DNA of 64,000 nucleotides from the NCBI GenBank assembly GCA_009760855.2, contig WPIO01000003.1, positions 13,875,001 through 13,939,000 of the forward strand, given 5' to 3'. Below the pieces are notes generated by a model that did not search any database, had not been told where the DNA came from, and saw only the letters and a list, made by a program, of their open reading frames with translations. Source of the DNA: Cristatella mucedo (taxonomy: Eukaryota > Bryozoa > Phylactolaemata > Cristatellidae). Shown here one piece after another: positions 45,185 to 56,973 of this stretch. Numbering within the stretch: the first letter of the stretch is position 1; the number at the start of each line of letters is the position of its first letter. Made by a program: the position numbers and the translations under genes.

Positions 45185-46345
45185 CTATTTTAAGGAGAAA
45201 ACAGAAATTAAAACAGCGAGAAAAATATTTCAGTCTGGTCCAGATTCTCATTTCACAGATGCGGCTGAGAAAAGAACGCCATATTTCCTTAATCAGAACA
45301 ACCTCGGCGATCTCATCGCACTCCGCGGTCTTACCGAGTCAAATGCTGAGGCTCTGACATCTCAGGCTCAAGGAGTGGAACTTTTTGGATGCAAATGTGA
45401 AAGTAATGGTTAAGAAAAAGCCCCACCAACTGTTTCCAAAATCTTCGTTTGAAAAAATGGGCTGCACTTCTATAACAACGAGACCGGTCTATTTGAGGCT
45501 ATGGGGACCACCTGCAACCTTAGTGAACAGCAGCTTTTCATAGATAGTTCATCCAGAAGCCTCAAAGCTTTGCTTCTTCATAACAGAAAAAGTACCTTTC
45601 TTTGACTATGGCTCACTCCGTGAGCCTCAACGAGGACTGCTCAATTATCAAGATATTGCTGATTGCTTTTAAATGTCGTGACGATGATTTGGAGATCGAC
45701 GGGGACGTCAAAATTGTGTCATTCCTGATTAGCATCGAAGGCAAATGTACAAAGCTTCCTTGTTCTCTTCGCCTACGGAACAGCAGGGACACTAAGGCTC
45801 ACTATCACAAAAGAGATTGAAGGCAGCGGATTGATTTCTCCGTAGGGAAAGATTGATATCAAGTAGCAAGCTGGAGCCGCCGTTAGAACCTCGGGAGGTG
45901 CCGATGCCAAAAACGCCCGCCAAAATTAGGCCTCGCAAGCACTTCGTTGCGGCCCTTAGCAACGAGTCACCCGCTTTCAAGCACCTCCAACATGCATTTC
46001 CTTTCTCAGCTTTCGGAGATTAAGATCAAAGGTGGTATCTTCGTCGGACCGAAGACAAAGAAGTTCGTTGAATGTGACAAATTTTACAAGAAGCTGGACA
46101 GGATGATGAAGGTAGCTTAGAACGGTTTCACTGCAGTAGTTCACGGGTTTCTGGGCTATCGCTAGGCCGAAAATTATGAGCAGCTGGTTCGGGATTTCAC
46201 AGAGAGCTATGCCAAATTGAGATTCAGAATGCCCCTCAAAGTTCAAATCCTTGATGCCCATCTTGAGAAACTTCAAGATAATTGGGAGTTTACTCGGAGA
46301 AAGTGCTTTCACTAGGCTATACTGGACTTTAAACTTTGTAACTAA
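45185..46345 (+). pseudogene. Decayed copy of a multicopy uncharacterised protein family
   Basis: Successive plus-strand segments in shifting frames read KRTPYFLNQNNLGDLIA, GLTESNAEALTSQAQGVEL, FKCRDDDLEIDGDVKIVSF, CSLRLRNSRDTKAHYHKRD, SEIKIKGGIFVGPKTKKF, then AENYEQLVRDFTESYAKL and AHLEKLQDNWEF. In wording and order these resemble a multicopy family I recall from arthropod, cnidarian and fish genomes, with motifs such as FL..DLNDLVRDL and AKIKEGIFVGPQI. Its function is unknown to me; its copy number suggests a link to mobile DNA. Several stops and frameshifts show that this copy is dead. The block between 45830 and 45980 is the most damaged. Confidence 0.8.
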
Positions 46346-46349
46346 TGAC

Positions 46350-47190
46350 AGTACAAACGAAAACATGAAGGTGGCTTATGTTCAGGGGCTTTTTTAAGAA
46401 AGCAATTTTCATTATAGCTGGAAGTCTAAAACACCTACTCATTTTTGAACCCCTTTTGAGTGTGATTTTTTGTGACTTCAGAGTAAAGAAATATTAATTT
46501 ATATTCATGTGCTGTTTTTTCTGATTATACGTGAACCACTAGAAGCGAATTTGTCAGTTTCTCATCAGAAATGGGACAATTTAAGGTTTAGCTCTATTTT
46601 ATCACAAAAGCAGAGTTTTTAGAAAATATTGGTCATTTTCCATGCTTCGGAGGCCTACGGAATTTGGAAATAGCACCTACTACCTTATTAAAAAGTGACG
46701 CTTCGTAATGTTATTAGAAAGTTGGAATGTAAGTTCATCCACTGAGTTCGATCTCAGACGATTTAATAATTCGGCCGTACATGCAGGTCTTACCCATGCA
46801 CTACATCTACACAGCTGGCCAGCTGCTAAGGGGAAGCCGGTTTCCGCCGCAGCTAAGGAATCAGGATGAGCGTGACATCTTCAACAGGGCATCCAACTGA
46901 GAGTCATTTTGTTTAAATCTTCCAGTGAATAATAGACAGCTTGCCTTGTTCCTTCGGTTCGGGATTTGTATGGGACTAGCTCCGCGATTTGGCAGTCACT
47001 TCTATTCAGTGCAACCACATAAGGTTCACGTTCCGCTTGCTCGCATGTTTGAAAATCATGCAGGCACTCACTTGATCAGCAAATCGCGAAAACCTAGAAC
47101 GGCTACTCATGCGGCTGCGATCGCTCCATTAAGCTATTAAGCAGGCCCAGCCTCTGGGCCTCAAGCGGTCGCCTTCATCACAACGTGGTG
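46350..47190. other. Unassigned stretch
   Basis: No gene or repeat recognised. Confidence 0.35.
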
Positions 47191-47196
47191 CATTTA

Positions 47197-47248
<52 letters not shown>
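47197..47248 (+). repeat. (TC)n microsatellite
   Basis: About 25 CT units. Confidence 0.96.
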
Positions 47249-47249
47249 C

Positions 47250-47890
47250 TGCTGTAATGATGGCGAAATCGAGAAATTAGTAGGTCCGCAAGGTGTCCCG
47301 ATTGTAGTTCGATAGTTTCCAAACCACACGTATGCGACAACACCGAAGTGGGTTTAAAGATAAGTTTATTCACCCGGACGTCGCTGTCGGCCAGTACGCA
47401 ACTGCCCTGCCCGGTGTTCTCTTTGTAACTGTCTGGCATCGGCAGCCCGTTACTTAACACTCACCGCCACAGATCGCAACGACCCATAAGCCAACCGCAG
47501 CGCAATAAACTCTGCAGGGCAGATAACTCTAAGCCATAGATAACTCTAAGCCATAAACTGGCCATAGTGGGAATAACAACGCAATAAATGTCATTGACCC
47601 ATGAACTACGACTACGATAAATCAGCCACAATGATGGCATCTGACTTAATGAGGTTTAAAAGGAAGCAGAAAGCAGATCTGTTTTCTCACGCCATTTTTT
47701 TCGCCCGCTTGATAGGTCTTGTTATCACAAATCAATAGATATGCATTCTTTACAGCCTACGTCAAGTGCATTTATGGCGCGACAGAAAGACTGTAAATGA
47801 CATTGCAACGGGAGGCCGGCTGCTCTGAGAGTGAGCACTACAAAAGAATTTGCATTTGCTATTACTGATATCTCTAATGTTATCTATTAA
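47250..47890. other. Unassigned stretch with a 17-bp tandem at 47519-47555
   Basis: GATAACTCTAAGCCATA is repeated in tandem. No gene recognised. Confidence 0.4.
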
Positions 47891-48324
47891 TTTCGGTGGT
47901 GTCTCAAGCGTGGAGAAGTCTGTTTAACCGCAGCGGTTGGAATTACCGACCGAGCCTCAGCAGAGTGCGAGAATTGCTCCCTGCTCTGCTCGCTATCCGT
48001 ATCTACAGCCCAGCGTTTGTATTCGCTTCGCTTCTCTTTGCTATAGCGGTAGGAGCATTAGCCGAAGACCGCAATCTTCAACGGCTCTACGAATTCGTCC
48101 CATTAAGCCTCCGTCATAAGGTTCGGGAATTCTAGTAGATTTGTCTCTCGCTATCCCAAAACGTGAGTCATGCATACGAGCCCGATGGCGGTAACCCGGG
48201 TTAATATATTTCTCCAAGTAAAGTTGCAATTAATTATTTATTTTGCGGATAGCTGCTCTAGGAATATAGCATTTCGAAGTCGAAAAAGCTGTTGACCTGA
48301 TTCAGGAGCTGCACCGTCAGAATC

Positions 48325-48741
48325 GCTTCGAAACAATCTGAAGAACTATGTGCGCAAGAGCTCAATGAAAGGATGCAAGCTACGGTTGGCTTTAATGACG
48401 ATATAAAAGGTGTTAGCAGTGATGTTCTTAACAACGCAATGGAAGTGGTGTGCAAGCTCTTGGAAACATATCTCGGGAACTTCATAGCCATCCGCTGGTC
48501 TGAAAAGATTATGCAGGAGGTCCGGAATCGCGGCGCCAGTGCTCGCCTGGGTAGTATCGCTGATAGTGAGGACGTAGATCCTGACAATATTGGCGCGCCG
48601 TTGGCGGCGGCATCCAATATGGCACGGACTCGTGGCAGAAAAAAAGTATCAGCGCTGAAGGCTGCTCCGGCGTGCACATATGCTCTGTGGGGCGCCCGAA
48701 GAAGGCACCCGCGGTTGTCCATAATCAGCCATCAATCTTGA
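48325..48741 (+). CDS. Short intronless open frame, possible histone-fold (CENP-X-like) retrocopy
   Basis: The frame is open from about 48302 (after a TGA) with ATG at 48373 and ends at 48741. It reads SEELCAQELNERMQATVGFN, then GVSSDVLNNAMEVVCKLLE, then ADSEDVDPDNIG. The order FxDD, VSxDxL, a long helix and SED..VD resembles CENP-X/MHF2, a small histone-fold protein of the Fanconi and kinetochore complexes. The helix spacing differs and the C-terminus is long and basic, so this is tentative. No introns are seen. The upstream TGA would break a longer protein. Confidence 0.3.
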   Translation, partial: ASKQSEELCAQELNERMQATVGFNDDIKGVSSDVLNNAMEVVCKLLETYLGNFIAIRWSEKIMQEVRNRGASARLGSIADSEDVDPDNIGAPLAAASNMARTRGRKKVSALKAAPACTYALWGARRRHPRLSIISHQS

Positions 48742-48744
48742 GCT

Positions 48745-49480
48745 ATTTCTCGAAAAAATAGGTTCAATCTACGCGATCGAGCCCTGGATCCTTGCCCTGG
48801 ATCTGGTTAGCCGCTGCGTACTTGCGAAATAAAAATCGTCGTTTTCAAAATTGCTGTCTTTCTGCTGACGAATAGAACTCAACGAGCCCGACATGTTTAG
48901 CCTGTTTGCATTTAATGTGGACTAATGTTAATGTAGTTATCGCAGTCCGCGTGCATTCGGGTTACCACCAGCGGGCTCATATCTCTACATAGCGTTGTTA
49001 ATACCAAGCTCCTGGGTTTGCCATTTCTTACTACATGAAAATGCTACTCATTGCGTAAAGCGATAGTGTAAGCAAGCACGGCTTGGCAAAGCCTTCAGCT
49101 CGAGCTGCGACGCCAGCGTCTGTTAACCACTGCTGTTGATTTCACGCAGCGAGCCGTCTGGTCTCTCGAAAGCGTGCATTTCCCCTCAGTCTTTTTTCGC
49201 ACGCATCGCCCTCATGAATTACCTTGCCTTTGAAATTCGTCGGCTATCTTTCGCTTATACCCAAAGCCGGTAGCAGGTGGTCACAGCGTAGCGACGCTTC
49301 GTCGCGAAACGAACGCAGCTGGTGCTTCCCGACTCCGGCAACGCCCTCGTCTCCTGCCAGCTATCGCTGGGGGGGGGGTCGGCATTATGCCGTCGAGTTC
49401 TCAGCCTGACCTTGTGCATGCACTACTACCAGGCCGCAGGTAGGGAGACAGAGAGTGGCTAAAGAAAGAAAGGTTAGCTG
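48745..49480. other. Unassigned stretch
   Basis: A G-run lies at 49371-49379. No gene recognised. Confidence 0.35.
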
Positions 49481-49484
49481 ATTT

Positions 49485-49632
49485 AGCAGCCTTACTTTAT
49501 AGCGGCAGAAGAGCTTCAACGGCTATCGCCGCCGCTTGAATTGGGCAATAAAGGATCGCCCACTGAAGGACTGAAACCCACGACCTGGGTCGTGAAGGGC
49601 AAGCACCTTACCTCCTGGGCTACAACCAAATT
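49485..49632 (-). mobile_element. SINE-B copy (tRNA-derived)
   Basis: On the minus strand GTAGCCCAGGAGGTAAGG is the A box and GTGGGTTTCAGTCC the B box. The body GGGCGATCCTTTATTGCCC and GAAGCTCTTCTGCCGCTATA matches the 24475 and 56938 copies. This copy gives the uninterrupted form of the site hit by the LINE at 56974. Confidence 0.84.
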
Positions 49633-49908
49633 CTCCTGACGATCTGGCTGACGGGGCGGGGCCAGGCTGCTGCCACCGCCAGCGCTGCTGCACTCGCTCG
49701 TCCCTCTTCGCGCCGAGCGTCGTGCGTTCGGCGCGAAGCTTCACGCTCTCCAAATGAGAGCACGCCGCTCATATTAGACGGTTCAGTCCGAAGCAGCTTC
49801 AGGGCGGAAAGCCATGAGCATAGACTGATGCCATGAGCATAGACTGATGAGCATAGCCATGAGCTTTAGACTTTCCAAAAATGGAGAAAATTTTAATTTA
49901 TAATAATA

Positions 49909-51457
49909 ATAATAATAATAATATTGCACTTGATAAAGCGCCCTCAGAGAACTTAATCTCTTTCTAGGCGCTTTACATTTGCTGCAAAGTGATACGCAAT
50001 AGAATAGTAAGTAAAATCATGCTTGAAAAACAAACAAAATGAATAACATGGTTAGGGGTTACATGCACTGGGTCAGCATGCAAATGTGGTTAGTGGCAGC
50101 ATGAACAGTGTCAGCACGCATAAGCACATCGAGGACGAATCACAAGGACCCACTAAATGCTGTCCTAAATAGGAATGTTTTTAAGTTTCTTTTAAATGTG
50201 GTCAGGTCAGGGGATGTTCTGATGCAGGTCGGGAGGGAGTTCCAGGCTGTGGGAGCATACGAGCTAAATGCACGGTCTCCAAAGGATTTAAGGTTTGTAC
50301 GAGGTATTTCTAGACTGTTGGATTCCGAAAAGCGAGTGGTACGATGCTTTGCCTGATGGGGTAGTATCTCTGAAAGATAGGCTGGAGCCATAGAATGAAG
50401 AGACCTAAAAGTGAGCGACAAAACCTTGAAGTCAATCCGTTGCTTGACTGGTAACCAGTGCAGGTCGGCGAGAAGTGGAGTAATGTGGCAACTGCGACGC
50501 TCACGGCAGACAAGCCTAGCTGCAGAGTTTTGCACCAGCTGCAATCGCCTGATCGCACATGCTGGTAGGCCAGTAAGCAGTGAGTTGCAGAAGTCGAGAC
50601 GAGATGTCACGAATGCATGGACCAACTTGGACGTGGTATCCTTATCTAAACAAGCCCTAATTTTAGCAATGTTATGAAGCTGAAAATAGGCTGATTTGAC
50701 TGTGGAGCTGATGTGGTCGTCTAACGAGAGGTCGCTTTGGAATATGACACCTAGATTTCGAGCTGATGCAACTGGAGATATGCTGGCAGAGCCAATTTTG
50801 AAAGTCAGCCTTTCCAATTTCTGAATAACACTAGGTTTGCCCATAACTAGTAAGTTAGTTTTATCATCGTTTAGTTTTAGAAAATTTGCTGCCATCCATG
50901 ATCGGATGTCATCAATGCATGCAGCAAGTGAGTTGAGAGAATTTGAGGTGCTCGAAGGCTGGGAGGGATCAAAGCAAAGGTACAACTGAGTGTCATCCGC
51001 ATAGAAGTGAAAGCCTAGATTGTGCTTGGCAATCACATCAGCGAGAGGGAGAGTATAGACGGTGAAAAGGACCGGACCTAGCACAGAGCCCTGAGGTACT
51101 CCATTTTTTAGAGGTACTTCAGATGATCTTTGTCCATTCACATCAACACTCTGGAGTCTCCCACTGAGATAGGACCTGAACCACTGCAGAGCAGTGCCAG
51201 TGATGCCCAGGCGAGATGAGAGGCGCTCTAGAAGTACTTTGTGATCGATGGTATCAAAAGCTGCCGAAAGATCGAGCAAAACAAGAAGAGACACTCTACC
51301 CATGTCTGCATTCCTAAGTAGGTCGTTGTATACCCGAAGCAATGCTGACTCTGTGGAGTGATTAGCTCTAAAGCCAGACTGGAACTTACTAGCAAGGTGT
51401 GAGGTTTCGATATACGAGTTCAGCTGGTCTGCCGCGACCCGTTCCAGTGTCTTTGAT
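49909..51457 (-). mobile_element. LINE-1 copy, young, 5' truncated in RT
   Basis: Minus-strand frame of 400 codons (51342-50140) with AFDTIDH, GVPQGSVLGP and FHFYADDTQLY, then the CR1/L2-type C-terminal block. Tail and ATT repeats are at 49909-49985. It matches 56972-58520 over its whole length at an offset of 7063 bp; the only difference I noticed is A/T at 50174/57237 (Phe against Tyr). It is cut at 51457, where the other copy continues. No clear target duplication was seen. Confidence 0.96.
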
Positions 51458-51459
51458 GG

Positions 51460-52455
51460 CTTAAGAGCCCTTCGAGAGGCGCGCCTTCTGCGCGCAGAGT
51501 CCGAGTCTCTGTAAAAGAGTGCTTAAAATTTCTGTAGACGTACCGTCTCTCTATCCCACTTCGTAAAATATTAAAACTACCACAATGAGGCATCCGCAGC
51601 CAACGCTAAGTCACGTTGCATAATTGGGGTGCATTTGGAAGAAAGGACAACTGCTTCCAACTGTTCCTGACAGAAAAAAATTCGCGGGCCACCGCGAATC
51701 ATGATTCGCCATCTCAAGGTCAAGTTGTAGCCCTCGCGCCAAAATTCTGGCAGCGGGAAATAGCGCCCCAAGCGTACCACGCTGCGTGTGGATCGCGCAG
51801 CGTGTAGCAATGTAAGGCCGAACGCTCGCGGGGAGATGACTGTGGGCGGACTTGTGACCGCAGCTGAAGTGCTTCGTCCACACCCGACTGACGCTTGGAG
51901 CGCGAGCGCGAAGTAAGTAGGTCGCCCCGCCGAGAGCTTCGCCGGTGCGATCCTACCTGTCGTTACCTTAAGGGTCGCGAGTTCGTTGGCGTGTGCTGGA
52001 TCGAGTCGCAAATCGCCAACAGGGGATTGTGCACAACTCTATTTGCATGCGAATAATGTCGCTGCGCGTCTAGTTTGGTCTTGTCGCCGCATTCCATGCA
52101 AGCTCTCACAGAGACAAACACTTTTTACCGGGAAATATCTTCCCGTATTTAGGTCAGCTGCGTCTATGCTCGGGCGTGACTCACACAGACAGAGGGCCCG
52201 AACAGTAAAGCACGTTACTAGCGACGTCGGTTCAGGCAGGCGTGCAGCGGCATCCGCCGATAGTGCCGATCGTCGCTTCACCGGACGTTGACTCCTGACC
52301 GGAACCGGGCTCCGCTTCTACCTTACTTGAAGGCAGTTAAACGGAGGGCTGCTTCGCTTAACGAATGCAATCCCCCTCTTCCGCTTTCATGCCAGAGGCG
52401 GCTAACTATAAACTCTACCATCCAGCGCTAAATCCCGACGCCGGGACCACACGCG
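51460..52455. other. CpG-containing stretch without recognised gene
   Basis: Frames of 63-144 codons occur on both strands at 51577-52291, without family motifs. The sequence is richer in CpG than most of the window. Confidence 0.35.
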
Positions 52456-52463
52456 CACGCACG

Positions 52464-52513
52464 AATATATATATATATATTTATGTATGTGTGTGTGTGC
52501 GTGTGTGTGTGTC

Positions 52514-52593
<80 letters not shown>

Positions 52594-52594
52594 T
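52464..52594 (+). repeat. (AT)n then (GT)n microsatellite
   Basis: AT run at 52466-52482, then GT-type repeat to 52592. Confidence 0.97.
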
Positions 52595-52624
52595 GTGTAC
52601 GCACACTACACAAAATGTGAGCCA

Positions 52625-53045
52625 CAGGCGCTCTAAGAATGTATTCGGCGGCGTCCGCGGAATTCTCCTTCTGACGCTGCCTCTCGCTTCCCCGTGGCCG
52701 TTGATGACAGTTGGCGACAGAAGCTTTAGCTCTGCAGGTCCTAGACTGTGGAACTCGCTTCCACAATTCTTACGCAACGACATCTACTCTCCAACTGCCG
52801 ACTATGGCACATCTTTTTCAGCGGTCCTGAACTGCTACTTCTATGCTACTCACTACCTCAACTGCTCTCCTAACTCAGCTATGCTTCCCACTTTCTCTTT
52901 GTTGCGTGAGACGAAGTCTGTTGGGTACCGAATGCGTACCGAAAGCCGCTTAGGCTGTGAGTGAGCTATACAAAACTCTCCTACGTAACACCCACATGGT
53001 CTTTATGACTTTGTGGAGTTACTGACGGAGATACATTACATTTAA
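52625..53045 (+). mobile_element. LINE C-terminal fragment of a third subfamily, with TTACAT tail
   Basis: The plus strand reads VGDRSFSSAGPRLWNSLPQF, the C-terminal LINE block in wording unlike LINE-1. Downstream, GAGCTATACAAAACTCTC is a tail-like segment and 53000-53042 is the repeat shared with 32275. It ends in TTACATTACATT. Confidence 0.75.
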
Positions 53046-53049
53046 TTAC

Positions 53050-54145
53050 ATTACATTGCTGGCGTGAGCGCCTGCCCACACCCCTCGACCTGGCAGAAAC
53101 GAGTGTGGCAACGGCCGGACGGACGGCGGCGGCAGCAACCTCGAACGAGCATCGCCTTAATTATTCTTATTATTTGTTATATGCATTCTTAAATATTTCG
53201 CAGGGACAGAAGGGTAGGAGCTTAGCGGCATTGGGCCCGATGCAGCGGATCACTTCGGTAAAGAATTACTACGGTTTCTCAACAACCGATGAGCAACCTG
53301 GTCCAGCTCAAGTGCCAAATGAAAGATTAACAGTAATCCTCCTTGACTGTTGACTGAGCTGGGGCCTCGGTTGACAAGCCCGCCGACATCGATCAGCCGC
53401 TCTTGCGAAGTGCAGGCCGATGCGACAGGCAGAAATGCCAAGGTCGGCTCTTGAGCCTCGCCGCTGCCGCCAAGCCCTCCTCTTCACGATCCTACCGCAA
53501 CTGTTGCGCCCTCTTTCTCACTGCTCTCGAGGACAAAGGTGCTTTTTGGCCCGAGCTATTATTATGCGACCTAAAATCAAGCCCGACTGGCGCTACGCTA
53601 ACCGAAAGATCCGACCTCTGATCTGCCCTTTGAACTACCGGATCTGCTAAGCGCCCGCGTGCAAAAAGCAGCTACGGAATAATCTGACATTATCCCTACC
53701 CTGACAGTGCGTCGTGACATTTTGCATTATGAAGTGATGCACTAAAAAAAAACTCCTAGAAAAAAGTCTTCTAGAAAAAAGATTCTAGCCGAGGCCCTGC
53801 ATGCTGCTAGCGAAGTTCGCTAGGTCATCATTGGTTCGGAGCTCGAAATTCGTAAGCGGGAAGTCGCGGCGCTGTAGTTGGCCTGTTTGCCTCTTTATTC
53901 CTCTGGTCAGGAGCAGCGGTGAGACTGCCAGCCATTGTGTGTTCCTCGTGCTGAGGTACATCCATGGCCGTGGGCGTAGCTCTGGTCGAGGGGGCCGATG
54001 CAGAGGTTCGCCGTTCCTCCTTCGACGACGACGACTCGGGTAGGTTCGGACGTCCATAGGGTCGTAGCGGTCGTATCCAGGCAGGTGTGCACCAACTGAT
54101 GTGTACGCACTAATGCTTACCGCTGTCCTCAACTGTGACAAGCAA
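53050..54145. other. Mostly unassigned; right part may be the downstream end of the minus-strand gypsy relic
   Basis: 53780-54160 has a minus-strand frame rich in arginine and proline without known motifs. A TCTAGAAAAAAG doublet lies at 53754-53790. No LTR pair could be established. Confidence 0.35.
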
Positions 54146-54309
54146 ATTAGTCTCAGCACGCGACTCTATACTTAAAGAGACGCTGCCAAAGATGCTGCAG
54201 CTTACGCGTCCTTCCGCGACGTGGATCTGGTGTGACATTCGGGTGACGCGATCGCCTTCTTTGAGCATCGTCGGCCAGGCGCCACGGCCTTACTGCATCT
54301 TATGCTGCA

Positions 54310-55150
54310 CTATGGCTGCTGCTCGGGCTGGCTGCACGAGCAGCAGCGGCTCCACGAAGTTCCAAGCAGTCGTTCGTGGACCGCGAGAGCGAAGTCTTCC
54401 TCAGCTGTGGCCGGTTCGTTGTCGACAATGAGAACCAGGTCTATTGGCAGGCAGGCCTTTTGATCGAGCATCGCATGAAACGGCGTGGAACAATTTATGG
54501 ACTCGTGCACGCTCGTACGATATGCAAGCAACACTTAGGGTGCGTACGTACGTATCCCAGTTGAGCTGCCGGCCACTTGCGACCATCGTAAAGGCATTTC
54601 GATCAAGATTCGCTTGAACCGCCCCACTGAGTCGTCCATCTGTGGTGAAGTGAGGAGAGGTTCAAATGTGGTTAATACTCACCAAGCGACCCGCTCTACC
54701 GTGCTCGATGTGAAATTAGGACCAGAGAGAAGAGAGAAGCTTCTCCCTTGTCAACACTCATTGTCTTCCACGAAGACCTAAGGCATACGTCAGGACCGCT
54801 TGGTTGAGTATAGCCCTAACCTCTGGCCACTTGGTGAGTTAATCACTTAAGACCAGCAACAAGCGATTTCCGTCTTTTGTCACAGGCAAGGACCTACTGC
54901 GTCCATGGCTACCCTTTGAAATGGCGTTCCTACGGGAATGCTACATAGAAGTACTCTCAGGCACGTTGACTGTGGTTTTCGCGAGTGCCTTGCCACACGT
55001 CTTCATCCAGTCGTTCACCTCCTTTGCCATACCTGGCCAGAAGTATTTATCCTGGATCTTACTCAGCGTTCACGGAGCCCTCGGGTGTGCCCAAAGAAGC
55101 CATTGTGGCACTCCTTTAGTATCTCTTCCGTTTGGGAATTAGGAATAACC
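54310..55150 (-). pseudogene. gypsy integrase relic
   Basis: Minus-strand segments read KCHNGFFGHTRA (zinc-binding HH part), KYFWPGMAKEVNDWMKTC, LLVLSD and TKWPEVRAI (core with D), and VLLAYRTSVHESINCSTPF with DQKACLPIDL near the C-terminus. Order and wording fit Ty3/gypsy integrase. Confidence 0.87.
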
Positions 55151-55379
55151 AACTGTTTGCACCTTCACCCTGACACAACCTTTTATAGACAGCCGTTCGC
55201 CTGCATAAAGGAAGCTCCTGACTAGGTGCTGATATATCGCCTGTGGTCCGACGGCTGACCAGCAATTGACTTGCCACTCAAAGATAATAGTACTGACTTG
55301 GAGAGGGGATCCGTACTGTGGACCTGGGCAATAAATTCATGGTCCGGACGGGCCCCCATTGCTTCTTAACCTGGGCCTC

Positions 55380-56640
55380 CTCTTGCCTTGTTTAGGCATG
55401 AGAGCGCGTCAGCATTTAAATTTGCCCCCCCCCCAGGCCGTAGACAAATTCTAGGCAATACTCGTGGAGTGTGAGAGCTCATTTTTTATATTGAGTTGAG
55501 TCTGGTATCCTGTTGAGCACCCAAGACAAGGATTGGTGGTCACAATGCACCCTTACACTACACTGGCTGATGTACGACACGGGGTGCTCATTCCCTTCTT
55601 CCCTTCGTATTCCGTACGGCGCCTTGAGTAATCCCTCGGTACGGAGTCAAAACGCTAGCTCTAAGTCGAGGAAAATTAAGATAGACACCGAACTAAGGTG
55701 GTGGAGAACACCATGAATACTTCTTTGCACTCTGGTAACCATTTAGTTCTTCCCCTTAAGCAGTAGCTGGCTTAAATGGGTAGCAATCGTGGCAAAGTAC
55801 GGAGTAAACTTGTGGTAATAAGTGGCCTAGGAACTGTTAAATTTCCCACACATACCTGTGCACGGGATTATTCCTTACTTTGGTGATGTGGTTAGAGTCT
55901 GGCTGCATCCCTGCGGCTGACAGAATGTGACCAAAGTAACGCACGCGTGACTGTGCGAAGTGGCACTTGGAAGGCTTCAAATTCAACAGATGCTGTTGCA
56001 GCCTGTCGAGCACCTACGTCAAGCAATCGAGACGTTCTTCGAAGTTCCGATATAATACTAATAGATCGTCAATATAAATCAGACACGTCATCCACTGTAG
56101 GCTCGGCGAGCATTTCTCGTTTGAAAGACCCACGGCGTTGCACAGGCCAAACTCATCATCCTAAATTGAAACTGACCTTTATAAGTCGCAAATGCGGTCT
56201 TTGCCTATCGTCGGGATGCATCGGTGTCTGCTAGTGTCCTGAGGACAACTTAAGCGTGCTAAAATACTTCGTAGCCCCCCTCCCCGAAGTTGGCAAGCCT
56301 CGTCCGGCTAATGCAAGGGATAACTGTCTTTTTCGGTCCCTGCGTGCAGCTTCCGGTAGTCCATGCAAAAGCTATACGAAACGTCATTCTTCTTCACCAA
56401 AACGACTGGACCGGACCAAAGTGGGTTGGCCGTTTCAATCACCCCTTGCTCCAGCATCTTGTCTAACAGACGAAAAATCTCAGGTTTAAGCATGTGAGGT
56501 AGACGGTACGGTCTTACTCGTATCAGTCGGGCCGAACCAACGTAAATCGTATGGCTCACGCCCTTCATTTCTCACAACTCGATATTCTTCATAACGAAGA
56601 TACTCCGCAATAGCTCAACTCCTTTTCGGCGCCAGAGAGC
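55380..56640 (-). pseudogene. gypsy reverse transcriptase and RNase H relic
   Basis: 56568-56308 reads RPYRLPHMLKPEIFRLLDKM, EQGVIETANPLWSGPVVLVK and SFCMDYRKLHAGTEKDSYPL. Then MSFGLCNAV, CLIYIDDLLVLYRNFEE (YxDD present as YIDD), LKPSKCHFAQS and RYFGHILSAAG follow in shifted frames. RNase H remnants include VSYISQ and SLSWVLN. A C-run lies at 55427-55436. Confidence 0.9.
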
Positions 56641-56802
56641 TTTGCTTCGGTAAGGTCGAACTCTATCGATCGACCGTCATCGTGTCTCGCTGCAGGATAC
56701 TACCCATTTCTTAACTTTGGGCAGCCAAGCCCGTGGGCCCTCCGAACTGGAGCATTCTGCAGCCACAGGCCGCTGGCTCGCTGACCGGCTGAGAGTTAGT
56801 GT

Positions 56803-56821
56803 ATATATATATATATATATG

Positions 56822-56872
<51 letters not shown>
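56803..56872 (+). repeat. (AT)n microsatellite
   Basis: About 70 bp of AT with GTATGT at 56820-56827. Confidence 0.97.
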
Positions 56873-56875
<3 letters not shown>

Positions 56876-56973
56876 CAAGTTCGCTTATGGCGCAATAAAA
56901 ATGGATTATAAAAGAGATACTAGCCGATTTAACAACCACTTTTGCATAGCGACAGAAGAGCCTTTACAGCTAT

